Numbered from the stretch's first letter, positions 53,822 to 63,940 are shown. The stretch: 64,000 bases of DNA from Methylobacterium oryzihabitans (GCF_004004555.2 NZ_SACP01000015.1:1-64000), one strand, 5' to 3'. The notes: a model not told the origin generated them from the sequence alone. Program-made: numbers and translations.

Positions 53822-55153
53822 GTGACCGTCAACGCCCGCAAGCTCGCCGAACTGGTGCCCGCCCCGGCGAGCCTCGACCGGATGGAGACCGCCTCCCGCG
53901 ACGAACTCGCGGCGTGGCAGCGCGACCGCCTCGCCTGGACGCTGCGGCACGCTTACGACAACGTCCCGCATTACCGGGCCGCCTTCGACGCCGCCGGCGT
54001 CCATCCCGACGAGTTCCGCGATCTGCCCGACCTCGCCCGCTTCCCGTTCACCGGCAAGGCCGACCTGCGCGCCAACTACCCGTTCGGGATGTTCGCGGTG
54101 CCCCGTCCGCAGGTGGCGCGGCTGCACGCCTCGTCGGGCACCACCGGCAAGCCGACGGTGGTCGGCTACACCGCCGGCGACATCGACACCTGGGCGGGGG
54201 TCGTCGCCCGCTCGATCCGCGCCGCCGGCGCCCGGCCGGGCATGCTGGTCCACGTCGCTTACGGCTACGGCCTGTTCACCGGCGGGCTCGGCGCCCATTA
54301 CGGCGCCGAGCGCCTCGGCTGCACCGTGGTGCCGATGTCCGGCGGCATGACCGAGCGGCAGGTCCAGCTCATCCAGGACTTCTCGCCCGACGTCATCATG
54401 GTGACGCCGTCCTACATGCTGGCGATCCTCGACGAGTTCCGCCGCCAGGGCCTCGATCCCCGGCGCTCGTCGCTGAAGGTCGGCATCTTCGGCGCCGAGC
54501 CGTGGACCAACGCGATGCGCGAGGAGATCGAGGAGGCGTTCGACCTCCACGCCGTCGACATCTACGGCCTGTCCGAGGTGATGGGCCCGGGCGTCGCCAG
54601 CGAGTGCGTCGAGACCAAGGACGGGCTGCACGTCTGGGAGGACCACTTCTATCCCGAGATCGTCGACCCGCGCACCGGCGCCGTCCTGCCCGACGGGGAG
54701 GAGGGCGAACTGGTCTTCACCTCGCTGACCAAGGAGGCGATGCCGGTGATCCGCTACCGCACCCGCGACCTGACGCGGCTGTTGCCCGGCACCGCCCGGA
54801 CGATGCGGCGGATGGAGAAGATCACCGGGCGCAGCGACGACATGATGATCGTGCGCGGGGTCAACGTATTTCCGACCCAGATCGAGGAGAAGATCCTCGC
54901 CGTCCCGGCGCTGTCGGCGCATTATCAGGTCGTGCTCACCCGCGAGGGCCGGCTCGACGACATGACCGTGCGGGTCGAGATCCGGCCCGAGGCCGACGCG
55001 CCGGACATCCGCGAGGCGGCGGCCGAGCGGCTCGGCGCGATCATCAAGGACACGATCGGGATCTCGGCCGGTGTCGAGGTGCTGGCGCCGGACGGGATCG
55101 AGCGCTCGCTCGGCAAGGCGCGCCGGGTGATCGACCGCCGCCCGAGGGACTGA
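53822..55153 (+). CDS. paaK: Phenylacetate--CoA ligase
   Basis: A 443-residue AMP-forming ligase that activates phenylacetate to phenylacetyl-CoA, the first step of the pathway. The ATP-binding P-loop is 'HASSGTTGKPTVVGYT'. 'DIYGLSEVMGPGVASEC' forms the acyl-adenylate pocket, and 'TRDLTRLLPGTARTMRRMEK' with 'GRSDDMMIVRGVNVFPTQIE' leads into the C-terminal domain. All are typical of PaaK. The start is GTG 53822 after GGGAGGCCGCC. It ends 8 bp before the regulator gene. Confidence 0.93.
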   Translation: MTVNARKLAELVPAPASLDRMETASRDELAAWQRDRLAWTLRHAYDNVPHYRAAFDAAGVHPDEFRDLPDLARFPFTGKADLRANYPFGMFAVPRPQVARLHASSGTTGKPTVVGYTAGDIDTWAGVVARSIRAAGARPGMLVHVAYGYGLFTGGLGAHYGAERLGCTVVPMSGGMTERQVQLIQDFSPDVIMVTPSYMLAILDEFRRQGLDPRRSSLKVGIFGAEPWTNAMREEIEEAFDLHAVDIYGLSEVMGPGVASECVETKDGLHVWEDHFYPEIVDPRTGAVLPDGEEGELVFTSLTKEAMPVIRYRTRDLTRLLPGTARTMRRMEKITGRSDDMMIVRGVNVFPTQIEEKILAVPALSAHYQVVLTREGRLDDMTVRVEIRPEADAPDIREAAAERLGAIIKDTIGISAGVEVLAPDGIERSLGKARRVIDRRPRD

Positions 55154-55161
55154 CGCCGCGC

Positions 55162-55791
55162 ATGGCCCGCACCCGCGCCACCGACTACGACGACAAGCGC
55201 CGGGCGATCCTCGCCCGCTCGGCGGAGCTCTTTGCCGCCAACGGCTACGACCGCGCCTCGATGAGCCGGATCGCCGATGCCTGCGGGGTCTCGAAGGCCA
55301 ACCTGTACCACTACTACCGCGACAAGGACGAGATCCTGTTCGACGTGATCCGCGATCACCTCGACGCCCTGCTGGAAGCGGTGGAGGCCGCCGACGACCC
55401 GGCGCTGCCCCCCGAGCCGCGCCTGCGCGCCCTCACCGGGGCCCTGCTGGAAGCCTACCGCGACGCCGACGCCCAGCATCAGGTCCAGCTCAACGGCCTC
55501 GCCCTGCTGGCGCCCGAGCGGCAGGCGGCGCTGAAGGCGATCGAGCGCGCTCTCGTCGGGGTGTTTTCCGGGGCGCTGGCAGGGGTGGCACCGCATCTCG
55601 CCGGCACGCCGCTGCTCAAGCCGGTGACGATGTCGTTCTTCGGCATGGTCAACTGGCACTATCTCTGGTTCCGCGGCAACGGCGGCCTGACCCGGGCCGA
55701 CTACGCCGACCTCGTCACCCGCCTGATGGTCGACGGGACCCGCGGCATCGTCGCGACCCCGGCCGAGGAGCGGCGGGCCGTCGGCGTCTGA
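55162..55791 (+). CDS. TetR/AcrR-family regulator, probable PaaR
   Basis: A 209-residue regulator. The N-terminal helix-turn-helix runs from about 12 to 58, with 'ARSAELFAANGYDRASMSR' and the recognition helix 'CGVSKANLYHYYRDKDEILF'. The rest is an all-helical ligand-binding domain with a hydrophobic, tryptophan-containing helix ('SFFGMVNWHYLWFRGNG'). It is the last gene of the paa cluster. Known TetR-type PaaR proteins repress paa genes and are released by phenylacetyl-CoA; a similar role here is inferred from context. The ATG at 55162 lies 8 bp after paaK. Confidence 0.8.
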   Translation: MARTRATDYDDKRRAILARSAELFAANGYDRASMSRIADACGVSKANLYHYYRDKDEILFDVIRDHLDALLEAVEAADDPALPPEPRLRALTGALLEAYRDADAQHQVQLNGLALLAPERQAALKAIERALVGVFSGALAGVAPHLAGTPLLKPVTMSFFGMVNWHYLWFRGNGGLTRADYADLVTRLMVDGTRGIVATPAEERRAVGV

Positions 55792-56078
55792 CCTCGCAGC
55801 CGGCGAAATCCCGGATTGCAGTGTCGAGCGAAGGTGCATCCCGGTTCATCGACCGGTGCAGTCGGCCCGTCTCGCGATTTTTCTCCGATGCCGATGGATT
55901 AACCGCGCGGCGGCGCAGGGGTGCGGCGCCGCACATCCTGCGGAAATCTCCTGGATAAGTTGGGCGCAACAGGCCGGATGGCGAGCCCCGGCGATCCTGG
56001 ACTGACGATGACGGGGACGGCGCCTGAGCGCGACGTCCCGCCATCCGCTTCGTCCACCCACCGACAGAGGATCCTTGC

Positions 56079-56777
56079 ATGGACAACATCATCCAGGGCA
56101 TTTCGGCGTTCCGCGGCGAGGTCTTCCCGCACCAGAAGGGCGTCTACGAGCATCTCGGCCGCAACGGCCAGCAGCCGAAGGCGCTGGTGATCTCGTGCGC
56201 GGATTCGCGGGTGGTGCCCGAGCAGATCACCCAGGTCGGCCCCGGCGAGCTGTTCGTGTGCCGCAACGCCGGCAACATCGTGCCGCCGATCGCCACCGTG
56301 ACCGGCGGCGTCTCGGCCGCGATCGAGTACGCGGTCATGGCGCTGGGCGTGCGCGACATCGTGGTCTGCGGCCATTCCGATTGCGGCGCCATGAAGGGCC
56401 TGCTGCAGCCCGGCGCCCTCGACAGGATGCCCAACGTCGCCGCCTGGCTGCGCCACAGCCACGCCGCCCACACCATCGTGTGCGAGGCCTATCCCGACAC
56501 CCTCGACGACAAGCAGCGCCACCACGCGCTGGCGATGGAGAACGTCGTGGTGCAGCTCAACAACCTGCGCACCCACCCTTCCGTCGCCGCCGGGCTCGCC
56601 ACCGGCCAGCTCACCCTGCACGGCTGGTTCTTCGAGATCGAGACCGGGCAGCTCTACGCCTTCGACGGACAGGCGGCCAAGTTTGTCGCGCTTCAGGACG
56701 GCGTCGCGATCCCGGTCGCCCAGACCTCGGCGCCGCGTCGGGTCGCCGCCGACCTCACGCCGCTCGCGGCGGAGTAG
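56079..56777 (+). CDS. Beta-class carbonic anhydrase
   Basis: A 232-residue cytoplasmic zinc enzyme that interconverts CO2 and bicarbonate. The zinc ligands are C40, H99 and C102 ('VCGHSDCGAMKG'), with the D42-R44 dyad in 'SCADSRVVPEQITQVGPG'. The block 'VCRNAGNIVPP' and the 'GVSAAIEYAVMALGV' helix are standard for the plant-type beta family. The ATG at 56079 gives MDNIIQGISAFRGEVFP. It is preceded by 287 bp without a gene and looks independent of the paa cluster. Supply of bicarbonate for carboxylation reactions is a likely role. Confidence 0.93.
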   Translation: MDNIIQGISAFRGEVFPHQKGVYEHLGRNGQQPKALVISCADSRVVPEQITQVGPGELFVCRNAGNIVPPIATVTGGVSAAIEYAVMALGVRDIVVCGHSDCGAMKGLLQPGALDRMPNVAAWLRHSHAAHTIVCEAYPDTLDDKQRHHALAMENVVVQLNNLRTHPSVAAGLATGQLTLHGWFFEIETGQLYAFDGQAAKFVALQDGVAIPVAQTSAPRRVAADLTPLAAE

Positions 56778-56781
56778 GGCA

Positions 56782-57147
56782 TCACGGCCAGAACCGCTCG
56801 ATCAGACCCCGGACCGGGTCGAGCACCATGCCGGCCGCCGACCCGGCCAGCGCCTTGGCCCGGCCGACGAGAGTCCACCCCTCGCGCAGCCGCGAGTCGG
56901 CCTCGCGCTGGGCCATCAATCGGCCGACATAGGCGTCCTCGTCCGCCTTGCAGGCATTGAGCGCCGCGCGCTGACCGGCGTGGCGCTCGGTGCCCGCCGG
57001 CAGGCCGTCGAAGTGCCGGCGCACGCAATCGTGCCAGCGCCGCTCCAGATCCGTGAGATCCTCGGCGGCACCGGCGGGGCCCGCCAGCGAGACGAGCAGC
57101 GCGGGTGCGAGGGCGTGTCGAATCAGGGGACGCATCGCCCGCATCAT
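56782..57147 (-). CDS. Small secreted hypothetical protein
   Basis: A protein of about 121 residues with a Sec-type signal peptide ('RHALAPALLVSLAGPAGAAED', cleaved after about residue 28). A mature helical, charged part with two cysteines follows ('WHDCVRRHFDG' and 'ALNACKADE'), which may pair in the periplasm. I do not recognise the family. Starts at 57147 (MMRAMRPL) and 57135 (MRPLIRH) are both possible; the latter gives a more standard signal. It converges on the carbonic anhydrase gene with a 4-bp gap. Confidence 0.6.
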   Translation of the reverse strand: MMRAMRPLIRHALAPALLVSLAGPAGAAEDLTDLERRWHDCVRRHFDGLPAGTERHAGQRAALNACKADEDAYVGRLMAQREADSRLREGWTLVGRAKALAGSAAGMVLDPVRGLIERFWP

Positions 57148-57281
57148 AGCCGATCCGGCGACGCGCCCGAACCCGGGCTGCGGCGGTCGGTCGCCTGCCG
57201 CGTTCCACCCGAAGCGTTAACTTAGGAACAAATCATGAACGAGCGTGGCGCGACCAGCGGCCACCGGAGAGGATCACGGCG

Positions 57282-57500
57282 ATGGCCCGCCACCGCTTCC
57301 ACTGCACCAACGGTCTCGAATGCGTCTTCGACCTGCACGGCCGCGAGGTCGCGCCCGGCGAGCCGGTCCTGCGGCAGGCGCGTCAGGTCGCCGAGCGGCT
57401 GATGCGCCGGCTCGGCGCCGGCGACTGGTCGCAATGGAGCGTGACCGTCCACGATCTCGACGGCCGGCAGGTGCTGCTGCTGCCGTTCAGCGCGACGTGA
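57282..57500 (+). CDS. DUF6894-like small protein
   Basis: A 72-residue protein of the type common in Methylobacterium and Bradyrhizobium. It has an N-terminal 'RHRFHCTNGLECVFDLHGRE' two-strand segment, a helix ('RQARQVAERLMRRL') and a C-terminal strand pair ending 'DGRQVLLLPFS'. Function is unknown. The family call is made from the pattern of the sequence and its genus-typical abundance, so it is moderately secure. It ends 1 bp before the stop of the convergent M20 gene. Confidence 0.65.
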   Translation: MARHRFHCTNGLECVFDLHGREVAPGEPVLRQARQVAERLMRRLGAGDWSQWSVTVHDLDGRQVLLLPFSAT

Positions 57501-57501
57501 C

Positions 57502-58785
57502 TCAGGCCGCCTCAGCCCCGCACCATTCGGCGACGAACAGCGCCATCGTGGTGGTGATGCGCTGGAGCGAGGACAGGCTGACGCGCTCGTCGAAGCCGTG
57601 GATGTTCTCGCTGAACGGGCCGTAGCACAGCGCCGGGACCCGGTCGTAGAGGGCGTGGACGCGGGTATCGAGGTAGCCGGCGGTCATGAAGCTCTGGAGG
57701 TCGGCGCCGGTCGCCGACCGGTGGGCGCGGCCGAGCACCGCCTCGGCCTCCGAGCCGGCGTCGAGCACGTAGCCCTCGGCCCAGAACCCGTTGAAGGTGA
57801 CCTTCGGGGGCGTGTTCGACAGGAAGCGGTCGCCGCGGGCGAAGTCGGCCACCGCCGCCTCGATCTCGCGGGCGGCCTGGGTCGCGCTCACCCCGGGATA
57901 GAGCGCGATCCGGCAGTCGATCCGGCACCACGCCGGCACCGAGGAAGCCCAGTCGCCGCCCTCGATCCTGCCGATGTTGAGGTTGATCGGGTGGGCCTCG
58001 CCCTCGAAGTGCGGCCGGCCGGCCTTGTCGGCGTTCCAGCTTTCCTCGAGTTGCCGCAGGGCGCCGATCACCCGGTAGGTCGCGTCAATGGCGTTGGCGC
58101 CGGTTCCCATCTCGCGGACGTGGACCGGCTGGCCGCGCACCTCGACCTGGAACCACAGCACGCCGGTGTTGGCCCGCACCAGCTTCTCGTCCTCGGGCTC
58201 GGGGATCAGCACCGCGTCGGCGCGGTAGCCGCGCAGATGGGTCATCAGCGCGCCGTTGCCGGTCGATTCCTCCTCGACCACCGATTGCAGCGTCACGGTC
58301 GCGGCGGGTTGCAGGCCGATCCGCCGCAGGGCGTCGAGGGCGAACAGGTTGGCGGCGTGGCCGGCCTTCATGTCGGCGCCGCCGCGGCCGTAGAGCCAGT
58401 CGCCTTCCACCGCCGGCTCGAAGGGGGGCCGGGTCCACAGGTCGCCCGGGCCGGGGGGCACCACGTCGACATGGGCCTGGAGAATCAGCGAGCGCCCGGC
58501 CTCCTGCTTCGGCCGGTGGATGCCGACGACGATCGGCGCCTCGGAATGCTCGGCCGAGACCGGTCCGCCGCCCGGATGGGCCGCGATCACGTCGCGGTCC
58601 ATGGCGAAGCGGTCCATGGCGTAGCCGCGGTCGCGGAAGGACCGGAACACGAAGTCCTGGATCGCCTGCTCGTTGCCCCGGGTCGAGGGGAAGCGCACCA
58701 GCGCCTGGGTGTGGGCGACCTGCTCGGCGAAGCCGTCGGCGACCGCGGCGGTGATGCGCTCGGTGAGGGCGGGATCCAGGGGCAT
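57502..58785 (-). CDS. M20-family (ArgE/DapE-type) deacylase or peptidase
   Basis: A 427-residue di-zinc amidohydrolase. Metal-ligand regions are 'LILQAHVDVVPPGPGDLW', 'WLYGRGGADMKAGHAANL' and the catalytic glutamates in 'SVVEEESTGNGALM'. A lid/dimerisation domain lies in the middle, and 'YGPFSENIHGFDERVSL' near the C-terminus gives the last zinc histidine. Relatives remove acyl groups from amino acids or cleave dipeptides; the ArgE/DapE label is general and the substrate is unknown. ATG 58785 (MPLDPALTER) is preferred over 58818, since the longer form adds only MRRRPHEETPR. Confidence 0.85.
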   Translation of the reverse strand: MPLDPALTERITAAVADGFAEQVAHTQALVRFPSTRGNEQAIQDFVFRSFRDRGYAMDRFAMDRDVIAAHPGGGPVSAEHSEAPIVVGIHRPKQEAGRSLILQAHVDVVPPGPGDLWTRPPFEPAVEGDWLYGRGGADMKAGHAANLFALDALRRIGLQPAATVTLQSVVEEESTGNGALMTHLRGYRADAVLIPEPEDEKLVRANTGVLWFQVEVRGQPVHVREMGTGANAIDATYRVIGALRQLEESWNADKAGRPHFEGEAHPINLNIGRIEGGDWASSVPAWCRIDCRIALYPGVSATQAAREIEAAVADFARGDRFLSNTPPKVTFNGFWAEGYVLDAGSEAEAVLGRAHRSATGADLQSFMTAGYLDTRVHALYDRVPALCYGPFSENIHGFDERVSLSSLQRITTTMALFVAEWCGAEAA

Positions 58786-58898
58786 GCGGGGTGTCTCCTC
58801 GTGCGGACGGCGCCGCACCGGGCCCGGACTACGGGACTATCACCGCCGATGCGACCCGAAGTTGCAGATGCGGGCGCCGCACGCGCGACACCCGCCGT

Positions 58899-60869
58899 TC
58901 ACACCGTGACCTGCGTTCCGACCTCAACCACGCGCCCGGTCGGGATCTGGAAGAAGTCGGTGGCGTCGTTGGCGTTGCGGGCGAGCGTGATGAACACCCG
59001 GTCCTGCCACAGCGGCATGCCCGACTGCGCCGCCGGCCGGATCGAGCGCCGCGACAGGAAGAACGAGGTCGACATGATGTCGAACTTGAAGCCCTGCTTG
59101 CGCAGCAGCGCCAGCCCGCGGGGGATGTTCGGCGATTCCATGTACCCGAACTTCATCACCACCTTCCAGAAATGCGGCCCCAGCGGCTCGATCCGGACCC
59201 GGTCGGCGTCCGACAGGCGCGGGAAGTCGGTGGTCTTGACCGTCAGGACGACGTTCTTCTCGTGCAACACCTTGTTGTGCTTGAGGTTGTGCAGCATCGC
59301 CGCCGGGGCGGTCTCGGGATCGCTGGTGAGGAACACCGCCGTGCCGCGGACGTGGTGCGGCGGGCTCTTCTCCAGCATCGCCACCAGCTCGGTCAGCGGC
59401 ACGTCGGTCTTGCGGGTCTTGTTGAACAGGATCGTGACGCCGCGCACCCAGGTCCACATCAGCAGGACGAGGCCGCCGGCCAGCAGCAGCGGGACGTAGC
59501 CGCCGTCGAACACCTTGAGCAGGTTCGAGACCAGGAACATCAGCTCGATGGCGATGAACGGGATCATCACGGCGGCGGCGGCGTAGGGCGACCACTTCCA
59601 GGTCCGCCACAGCACCAGGAAGGCGAGGCTCGCGGTGATGAGCATCGTTCCCGTGACGGCGATGCCGTAGGCCGAGGCGAGGGAACTCGACGAGCGGAAC
59701 ACCACCACCAGGACGACGACCCCGAGCATCAGCAGGGTGTTGATCTGCGGCAGGTAGATCTGCCCGGAATGCGATTCCGAGGTGTGGCGGATCTCCAGCC
59801 GCGGCAGCAGGCCGAGCTGCACCGCCTGCCGCGACAGCGAGAACGCGCCGGTGATGACCGCCTGACTGGCGATGACGGTCGCGGCGGTGGCGAGCAGCAC
59901 CATCGGCAGCAGCGCCCAGTCCGGAACGAGCTGGAAGAACGGGTCGTGGGTCTCGGGCTTGGCGAGCACCAGGGCGGCCTGCCCGAGGTAGTTCACCGAC
60001 AGGGCCGGGCCGACGAGGCCGATCCACGCCACCTGGATCGGGCGGCGCCCGAAATGGCCGAGATCGGCGAACAGCGCCTCGGCGCCGGTCACCGCCAGGA
60101 ACACCGCGCCGAGCACGATCAGCGCCCCGGCGCCGTGCCCGATCAGGTATTCGAGCGCGTACCAGGGGTTGAGCGCCCACAGCACGTCGGGCCGGTGGAG
60201 GATGTGGGGCAGCGCCGCCACCATCATGGCGACGAACCACACCAGCATGATCGGGCCGAAGAAGGTCGCCATGCGGCTGGTGCCGCGGCTCTGCACGAAG
60301 AACAGCGGCAGGATGATCGCGACGGTGATCGGCAGCACGTAGTGGTCGAAGGCCGGGGTGACGAGCTTCAGGCCCTCCACCGCCGACAGAACCGAGATCG
60401 CCGGGGTGATGATGGCGTCGCCGTAGAACAGGGCGGCGCCGAGCAGGCCGAGCATGAACACGGTGTGCGAGCCGCCGAGCGCCTTGCGGGCGAGCGCCAT
60501 CAGCGAGAGGATCCCGCCCTCGCCCTTGTTGTCCATCTGCAGCAGCAGCAGGACGTACTTGATGGTGACGATCAGCACGAGCGCCCAGACCAGCAGCGAG
60601 ACCGTGCCTAGGATCTCGTCGTGGGTGAGGATGCCGTCGCCGCGCCCGGGCGCCAGCGCCTCGCGGAAGGCGTAGAGCGGACTGGTGCCGATGTCGCCGT
60701 AGACGACGCCGACGGCGCCGAGCACGAGGGTGCCGAATCCGACCTTGGCATGGCCATGGCCGTCGGGCTCGTCGACGGCCCCGGCGGGAACCGGCGGTCC
60801 GCCTTGGGTCGGCGGCAGGGAGGCAGGCGGCACCGCGGGTCCGCTCGGGGGAACGGTGAACTGGGTCAT
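58899..60869 (-). CDS. kup: Potassium uptake protein Kup
   Basis: A 656-residue inner-membrane K+/H+ symporter of the KUP/HAK/KT family. A 40-residue proline-rich tail precedes the first helix with '[19 protein letters not shown]', the hallmark of the family. About 12 helices follow, with '[19 protein letters not shown]' and '[20 protein letters not shown]'. The C-terminal soluble part ('[18 protein letters not shown]', '[13 protein letters not shown]') is also typical. ATG 60869 gives [10 protein letters not shown]. It lies 113 bp downstream of the M20 gene start on the same strand, and no operon partner is evident. Confidence 0.93.
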   Translation of the reverse strand: MTQFTVPPSGPAVPPASLPPTQGGPPVPAGAVDEPDGHGHAKVGFGTLVLGAVGVVYGDIGTSPLYAFREALAPGRGDGILTHDEILGTVSLLVWALVLIVTIKYVLLLLQMDNKGEGGILSLMALARKALGGSHTVFMLGLLGAALFYGDAIITPAISVLSAVEGLKLVTPAFDHYVLPITVAIILPLFFVQSRGTSRMATFFGPIMLVWFVAMMVAALPHILHRPDVLWALNPWYALEYLIGHGAGALIVLGAVFLAVTGAEALFADLGHFGRRPIQVAWIGLVGPALSVNYLGQAALVLAKPETHDPFFQLVPDWALLPMVLLATAATVIASQAVITGAFSLSRQAVQLGLLPRLEIRHTSESHSGQIYLPQINTLLMLGVVVLVVVFRSSSSLASAYGIAVTGTMLITASLAFLVLWRTWKWSPYAAAAVMIPFIAIELMFLVSNLLKVFDGGYVPLLLAGGLVLLMWTWVRGVTILFNKTRKTDVPLTELVAMLEKSPPHHVRGTAVFLTSDPETAPAAMLHNLKHNKVLHEKNVVLTVKTTDFPRLSDADRVRIEPLGPHFWKVVMKFGYMESPNIPRGLALLRKQGFKFDIMSTSFFLSRRSIRPAAQSGMPLWQDRVFITLARNANDATDFFQIPTGRVVEVGTQVTV

Positions 60870-61088
60870 GTCCGGTCAGGGATGGGCGCGCCGGGTGCCG
60901 GGAAGGCCCCCCGCGGAGCTGCCGCTCGAGCTACGGAATCGGTGGCCGCGCGATCGCGGGCCGGGCGGGCGGTCGGGCGCATGCCGCGGCCTGAGCGAAT
61001 TGTGGCGGGATTGTAGCACGCGCGGGTGGGCGCGCAAGGCCATGCCCTTGCGCCACCGCGGCGGGGCGCGAGGGCAGGGGTCATGCCG

Positions 61089-61115
61089 GGCTCGCCCGGA
61101 CGGACCGGGCGAGCC
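61089..61115 (-). terminator. Stem-loop 3' of ispG
   Basis: GGCTCGCCCGG (61089-61099 read on either strand) pairs perfectly with CCGGGCGAGCC (61105-61115) across a 5-base loop, four bases beyond the ispG stop. No T tract follows on the minus strand, so function as an intrinsic terminator is likely but not certain. Confidence 0.55.
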
Positions 61116-61118
61116 GGC

Positions 61119-62402
61119 CTACTCGGCCGCGTTGCGGTTGCCCTGGCCGAAGCGGCGCTCGATGTAGTCGATCACGATCGCCTCGAAGTCCTTGGCCAGC
61201 GTCGCGCCGCGCAGGGTCATCGCCTTCTTGCCGTCGATGAAGACCGGCGCGGTCGGGGTCTCGCCGGTGCCGGGCAGCGAGATGCCGATATCGGCATGCT
61301 TCGACTCGCCCGGGCCGTTGACGATGCAGCCCATCACCGCGACGTTCAGCCCCTCGACGCCGGGATAGGTCCGGCGCCATTCGGGCATCGAGGTGGTGAT
61401 CCAGTTCTGGATGTCGCGGGCGAGTTCCTGGAACACCGTCGAGGTGGTGCGGCCGCAGCCCGGGCAGGCGGCGACGAGGGGCACGAAGGTGCGGAAGCCC
61501 ATCGTCTGAAGGAGTTCCTGGCTGACCTTGACCTCGAGGGTGCGGTCGCCGCCGGGCTCGGGCGTCAGCGAGTAGCGGATGGTGTCGCCGATGCCCTCCT
61601 GCAGCAGCACGCCGATGGCGGCCGAGGCGGCGACGATGCCCTTCGAGCCCATGCCGGCCTCGGTCAGGCCGAGATGGATCGCGTAGTCCGAGCGGCGGGC
61701 GACCTCGCGGTAGACCGCGATCAGGTCCTGCACCGCCGAGACCTTGGCCGAGAGCACGATCCGGTCCTTCGGCAGGCCGATCTCGACGGCGCGATCGGCC
61801 GACATCAGCGCCGACTGCACCATCGCCTCGCGCATCACCGCGCGGGCGTCGAGGGGCCGCGGCAGGCGCGCGTTCTCGTCCATCATGTGGGTGAGCAGCG
61901 CGTCGTCGAGGGAGCCCCAGTTGGCCCCGATGCGGATCGCCTTGCCGTGCCTGGCCGCCTGCTCGACGATGGTCGAGAACTGGAGGTCCTTCTTCTCCTT
62001 GAAGCCGACGTTGCCCGGGTTGATGCGGTACTTCGCCAGCGCCTCGGCGCAGGCCGGGTGGTCGGTGAGGAGCTTGTGGCCGATGTAGTGGAAGTCGCCG
62101 ACCAGCGGCACGTGGACGCCGATGCGGTCGAGGCGCTCGCGGATGCGCGGCACGGCGGCGGCGGCCTCGTCGCGGTCGACGGTGATGCGCACGACCTCGG
62201 ACCCGGCGCGGGCCAGCGCCGCGACCTGGGCGACCGTGCCGTCGATGTCGGCGGTGTCGGTGTTGGTCATCGACTGGACGACGACCGGGGCGCCGCCGCC
62301 GATCGTCACCGCGCCCTCGCCCTCGCCGACGCGGACGCCGACGGTGCGGTGCCGGGGGGCGGGACCGGCGATCTCGGGGGCGGAGGCTTCCATGGCTTGC
62401 AT
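61119..62402 (-). CDS. ispG: 4-hydroxy-3-methylbut-2-enyl-diphosphate synthase (flavodoxin)
   Basis: A 427-residue iron-sulfur enzyme of the MEP isoprenoid pathway that converts 2-C-methylerythritol cyclodiphosphate to HMBPP. The N-terminal TIM-barrel part has '[20 protein letters not shown]' and '[13 protein letters not shown]'. The C-terminal part holds the [4Fe-4S] cysteines in 'ACPGCGRTT' and '[18 protein letters not shown]'. Length and motifs are those of the bacterial type. ATG 62402 (MQAMEAS) and ATG 62393 (MEAS) are both possible. It is an essential housekeeping gene with no linked pathway genes here. Confidence 0.95.
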   Translation of the reverse strand: MQAMEASAPEIAGPAPRHRTVGVRVGEGEGAVTIGGGAPVVVQSMTNTDTADIDGTVAQVAALARAGSEVVRITVDRDEAAAAVPRIRERLDRIGVHVPLVGDFHYIGHKLLTDHPACAEALAKYRINPGNVGFKEKKDLQFSTIVEQAARHGKAIRIGANWGSLDDALLTHMMDENARLPRPLDARAVMREAMVQSALMSADRAVEIGLPKDRIVLSAKVSAVQDLIAVYREVARRSDYAIHLGLTEAGMGSKGIVAASAAIGVLLQEGIGDTIRYSLTPEPGGDRTLEVKVSQELLQTMGFRTFVPLVAACPGCGRTTSTVFQELARDIQNWITTSMPEWRRTYPGVEGLNVAVMGCIVNGPGESKHADIGISLPGTGETPTAPVFIDGKKAMTLRGATLAKDFEAIVIDYIERRFGQGNRNAAE

Positions 62403-62645
62403 CGGGCACCTTGAAGAACGGACGGTCGCGGCGGACTGGACCCGGCCTCGCGCCGTCGTAGCTGATCCTGCGTGCGTTCCACGTCAAGCACGCGACAGCA
62501 CTGTCGAGAGGAACGCTTAAGGAACCGCTTGCCCGGATTTGCGCCCGGCCTCAAGCCCCCTGGCCCGAATTCGCGCCCTGAAGCCCCGCCGCGTCTTCGC
62601 GCTGCAACATTGGATATCGCGCTGCGGCACCCCAGATGTGCCGGC

Positions 62646-63776
62646 ATGAGCGATTCCGTCCAATTCCCGATGATCGACCCGATCGCGCCGGCCCTCGACG
62701 GGCCGACCCTCACCCGGGGCAACCCGGGTGCGATGCCCGCCCCGCTCGGCCGCAGCGGCTTCGTCGGCCCGCGGGCCGAGCGGACCGTCTCCCTGGCGCT
62801 CCAGGGCGGCGGCGCCCACGGCGCCTTCACCTGGGGCGTCCTCGACGCCCTGCTGGAGGACGGCCGCCTCGCCTTCGAGGCGCTGACCGGCGCCAGCGCG
62901 GGGGCGATGAACGCCGTCGTCCTCGCCGACGGCTGGATCAAGGGCGGGCCGGACGGCGCCCGCAGCCAACTCGAGGCGTTCTGGCGCGAGGTCAGCCTCG
63001 ATAGCGACCTGTCGGAGCCGCAGCAGGCGCTGGTCAGCGTCGTGCTGCAATTCTGGAAGCACACCCCGTTCGGCGCCTTCCTCAACGCGGTGGCGAGCCC
63101 CTACGACACCAATCCGCTCAACATCAACCCGCTGCGTCGCGCCCTGGTGCAGACGGTCGATTTCGAGGCTCTGCGGCGGGCCGACGCCGCCCACGTCTAC
63201 ATCTCGGCGACCAACGTCTGGACCGGCAAGATCGCGGTGTTCGACCGGCCCGACCTCACCCCCGACCACGTCATGGCCTCGGCCTGCCTGCCGACGGTGT
63301 TCCAGGCGGTCGAGATCGACGGCGTGCCGCACTGGGACGGCGGCTATCTCGGCAACCCGCCGCTCTATCCGCTCTACCGCGAGACCGAGACCCCCGACAT
63401 CCTGCTGATCCAGGTCAACCCGGTCGAGCGGCGCACGACCCCGCGCACGCCGTCCGAGATCCGCGACCGGCTCAACGAGATCACCTTCAACGGCAACCTG
63501 CTGCGCGAATTGCGGGCGATCGACTACGTCGACGGGCTGATCGCCGACGGCATCCTGGCGCTCGGCGCCAACCGCTACAAGCAGATCTACCTGCACCGCA
63601 TCGACGGAACCGGCCTGCTCGACGAGTACGGCGCCTCGACGAAGCTCAAGGCGCACTGGCCGTTCTTCCTGCGCCTGCGCGACGCCGGCCGCGAGGCCGG
63701 CAAGGCGTGGCTCGACGCACATTTCGCCGATGTCGGCGTGCGCGGCACGCTCGACCTGCGGGCGATGTACGAGTGA
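62646..63776 (+). CDS. Patatin-like phospholipase family protein
   Basis: A 376-residue acyl hydrolase with the patatin Ser-Asp dyad. The oxyanion loop is 'LALQGGGAHGAFTWGVLDAL', the nucleophile is S84 in GASAG (82-86), and the aspartate is D231 in 'WDGGYLGNPPLYPL'. Such proteins cleave membrane phospholipids, or in some bacteria intracellular polyesters. The first 45 residues are a variable proline-rich lead. No signal peptide is evident, so it is probably cytoplasmic or membrane-associated. ATG 62646 precedes MSDSVQFPMI. The TGA stop (63774-63776) is the base of a family A hairpin. Confidence 0.87.
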   Translation: MSDSVQFPMIDPIAPALDGPTLTRGNPGAMPAPLGRSGFVGPRAERTVSLALQGGGAHGAFTWGVLDALLEDGRLAFEALTGASAGAMNAVVLADGWIKGGPDGARSQLEAFWREVSLDSDLSEPQQALVSVVLQFWKHTPFGAFLNAVASPYDTNPLNINPLRRALVQTVDFEALRRADAAHVYISATNVWTGKIAVFDRPDLTPDHVMASACLPTVFQAVEIDGVPHWDGGYLGNPPLYPLYRETETPDILLIQVNPVERRTTPRTPSEIRDRLNEITFNGNLLRELRAIDYVDGLIADGILALGANRYKQIYLHRIDGTGLLDEYGASTKLKAHWPFFLRLRDAGREAGKAWLDAHFADVGVRGTLDLRAMYE

Positions 63777-63902
63777 TACGGAATCCGGAAGATTGCTTCC
63801 GGATTCCGTATCATCAGCCCGCGCGGCGCAGAGCAAAGCTCTGCGCGCACCTGAGCGAAGCCGATCTCCGCATCGCGAAGCGATCCATCGGAAATCGTAT
63901 GA
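63774..63902 (+). repeat. Family A palindromic repeat, copy 5, starting on a stop codon
   Basis: The first hairpin (63774-63813) has a perfect 18-bp stem, TGATACGGAATCCGGAAG with CTTCCGGATTCCGTATCA, loop ATTG; its TGA is the stop codon of the patatin gene. Next come CAGCCCGCGCGGCGC, a hairpin GCAGAGC-AAA-GCTCTGC, GCACCTGAGCGAAGCCGAT, the CATCGCGAAGCGATC hairpin and the end ATCGTATGA. It is the best-preserved copy. Confidence 0.8.
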
Positions 63903-63904
63903 GA

Positions 63905-63940
63905 CCGATGGCCCAAGATGCCGACGCATCGGGCCATCGG
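63905..63940. terminator. Two-stage hairpin at the right edge
   Basis: CCGATGGCCC (63905-63914) pairs with GGGCCATCGG (63931-63940), and inside it GATGC pairs with GCATC across a CGAC loop. It follows the family A repeat directly and may terminate transcripts arriving from either side. A minus-strand frame ending at 63975 would be upstream of it. Confidence 0.4.
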
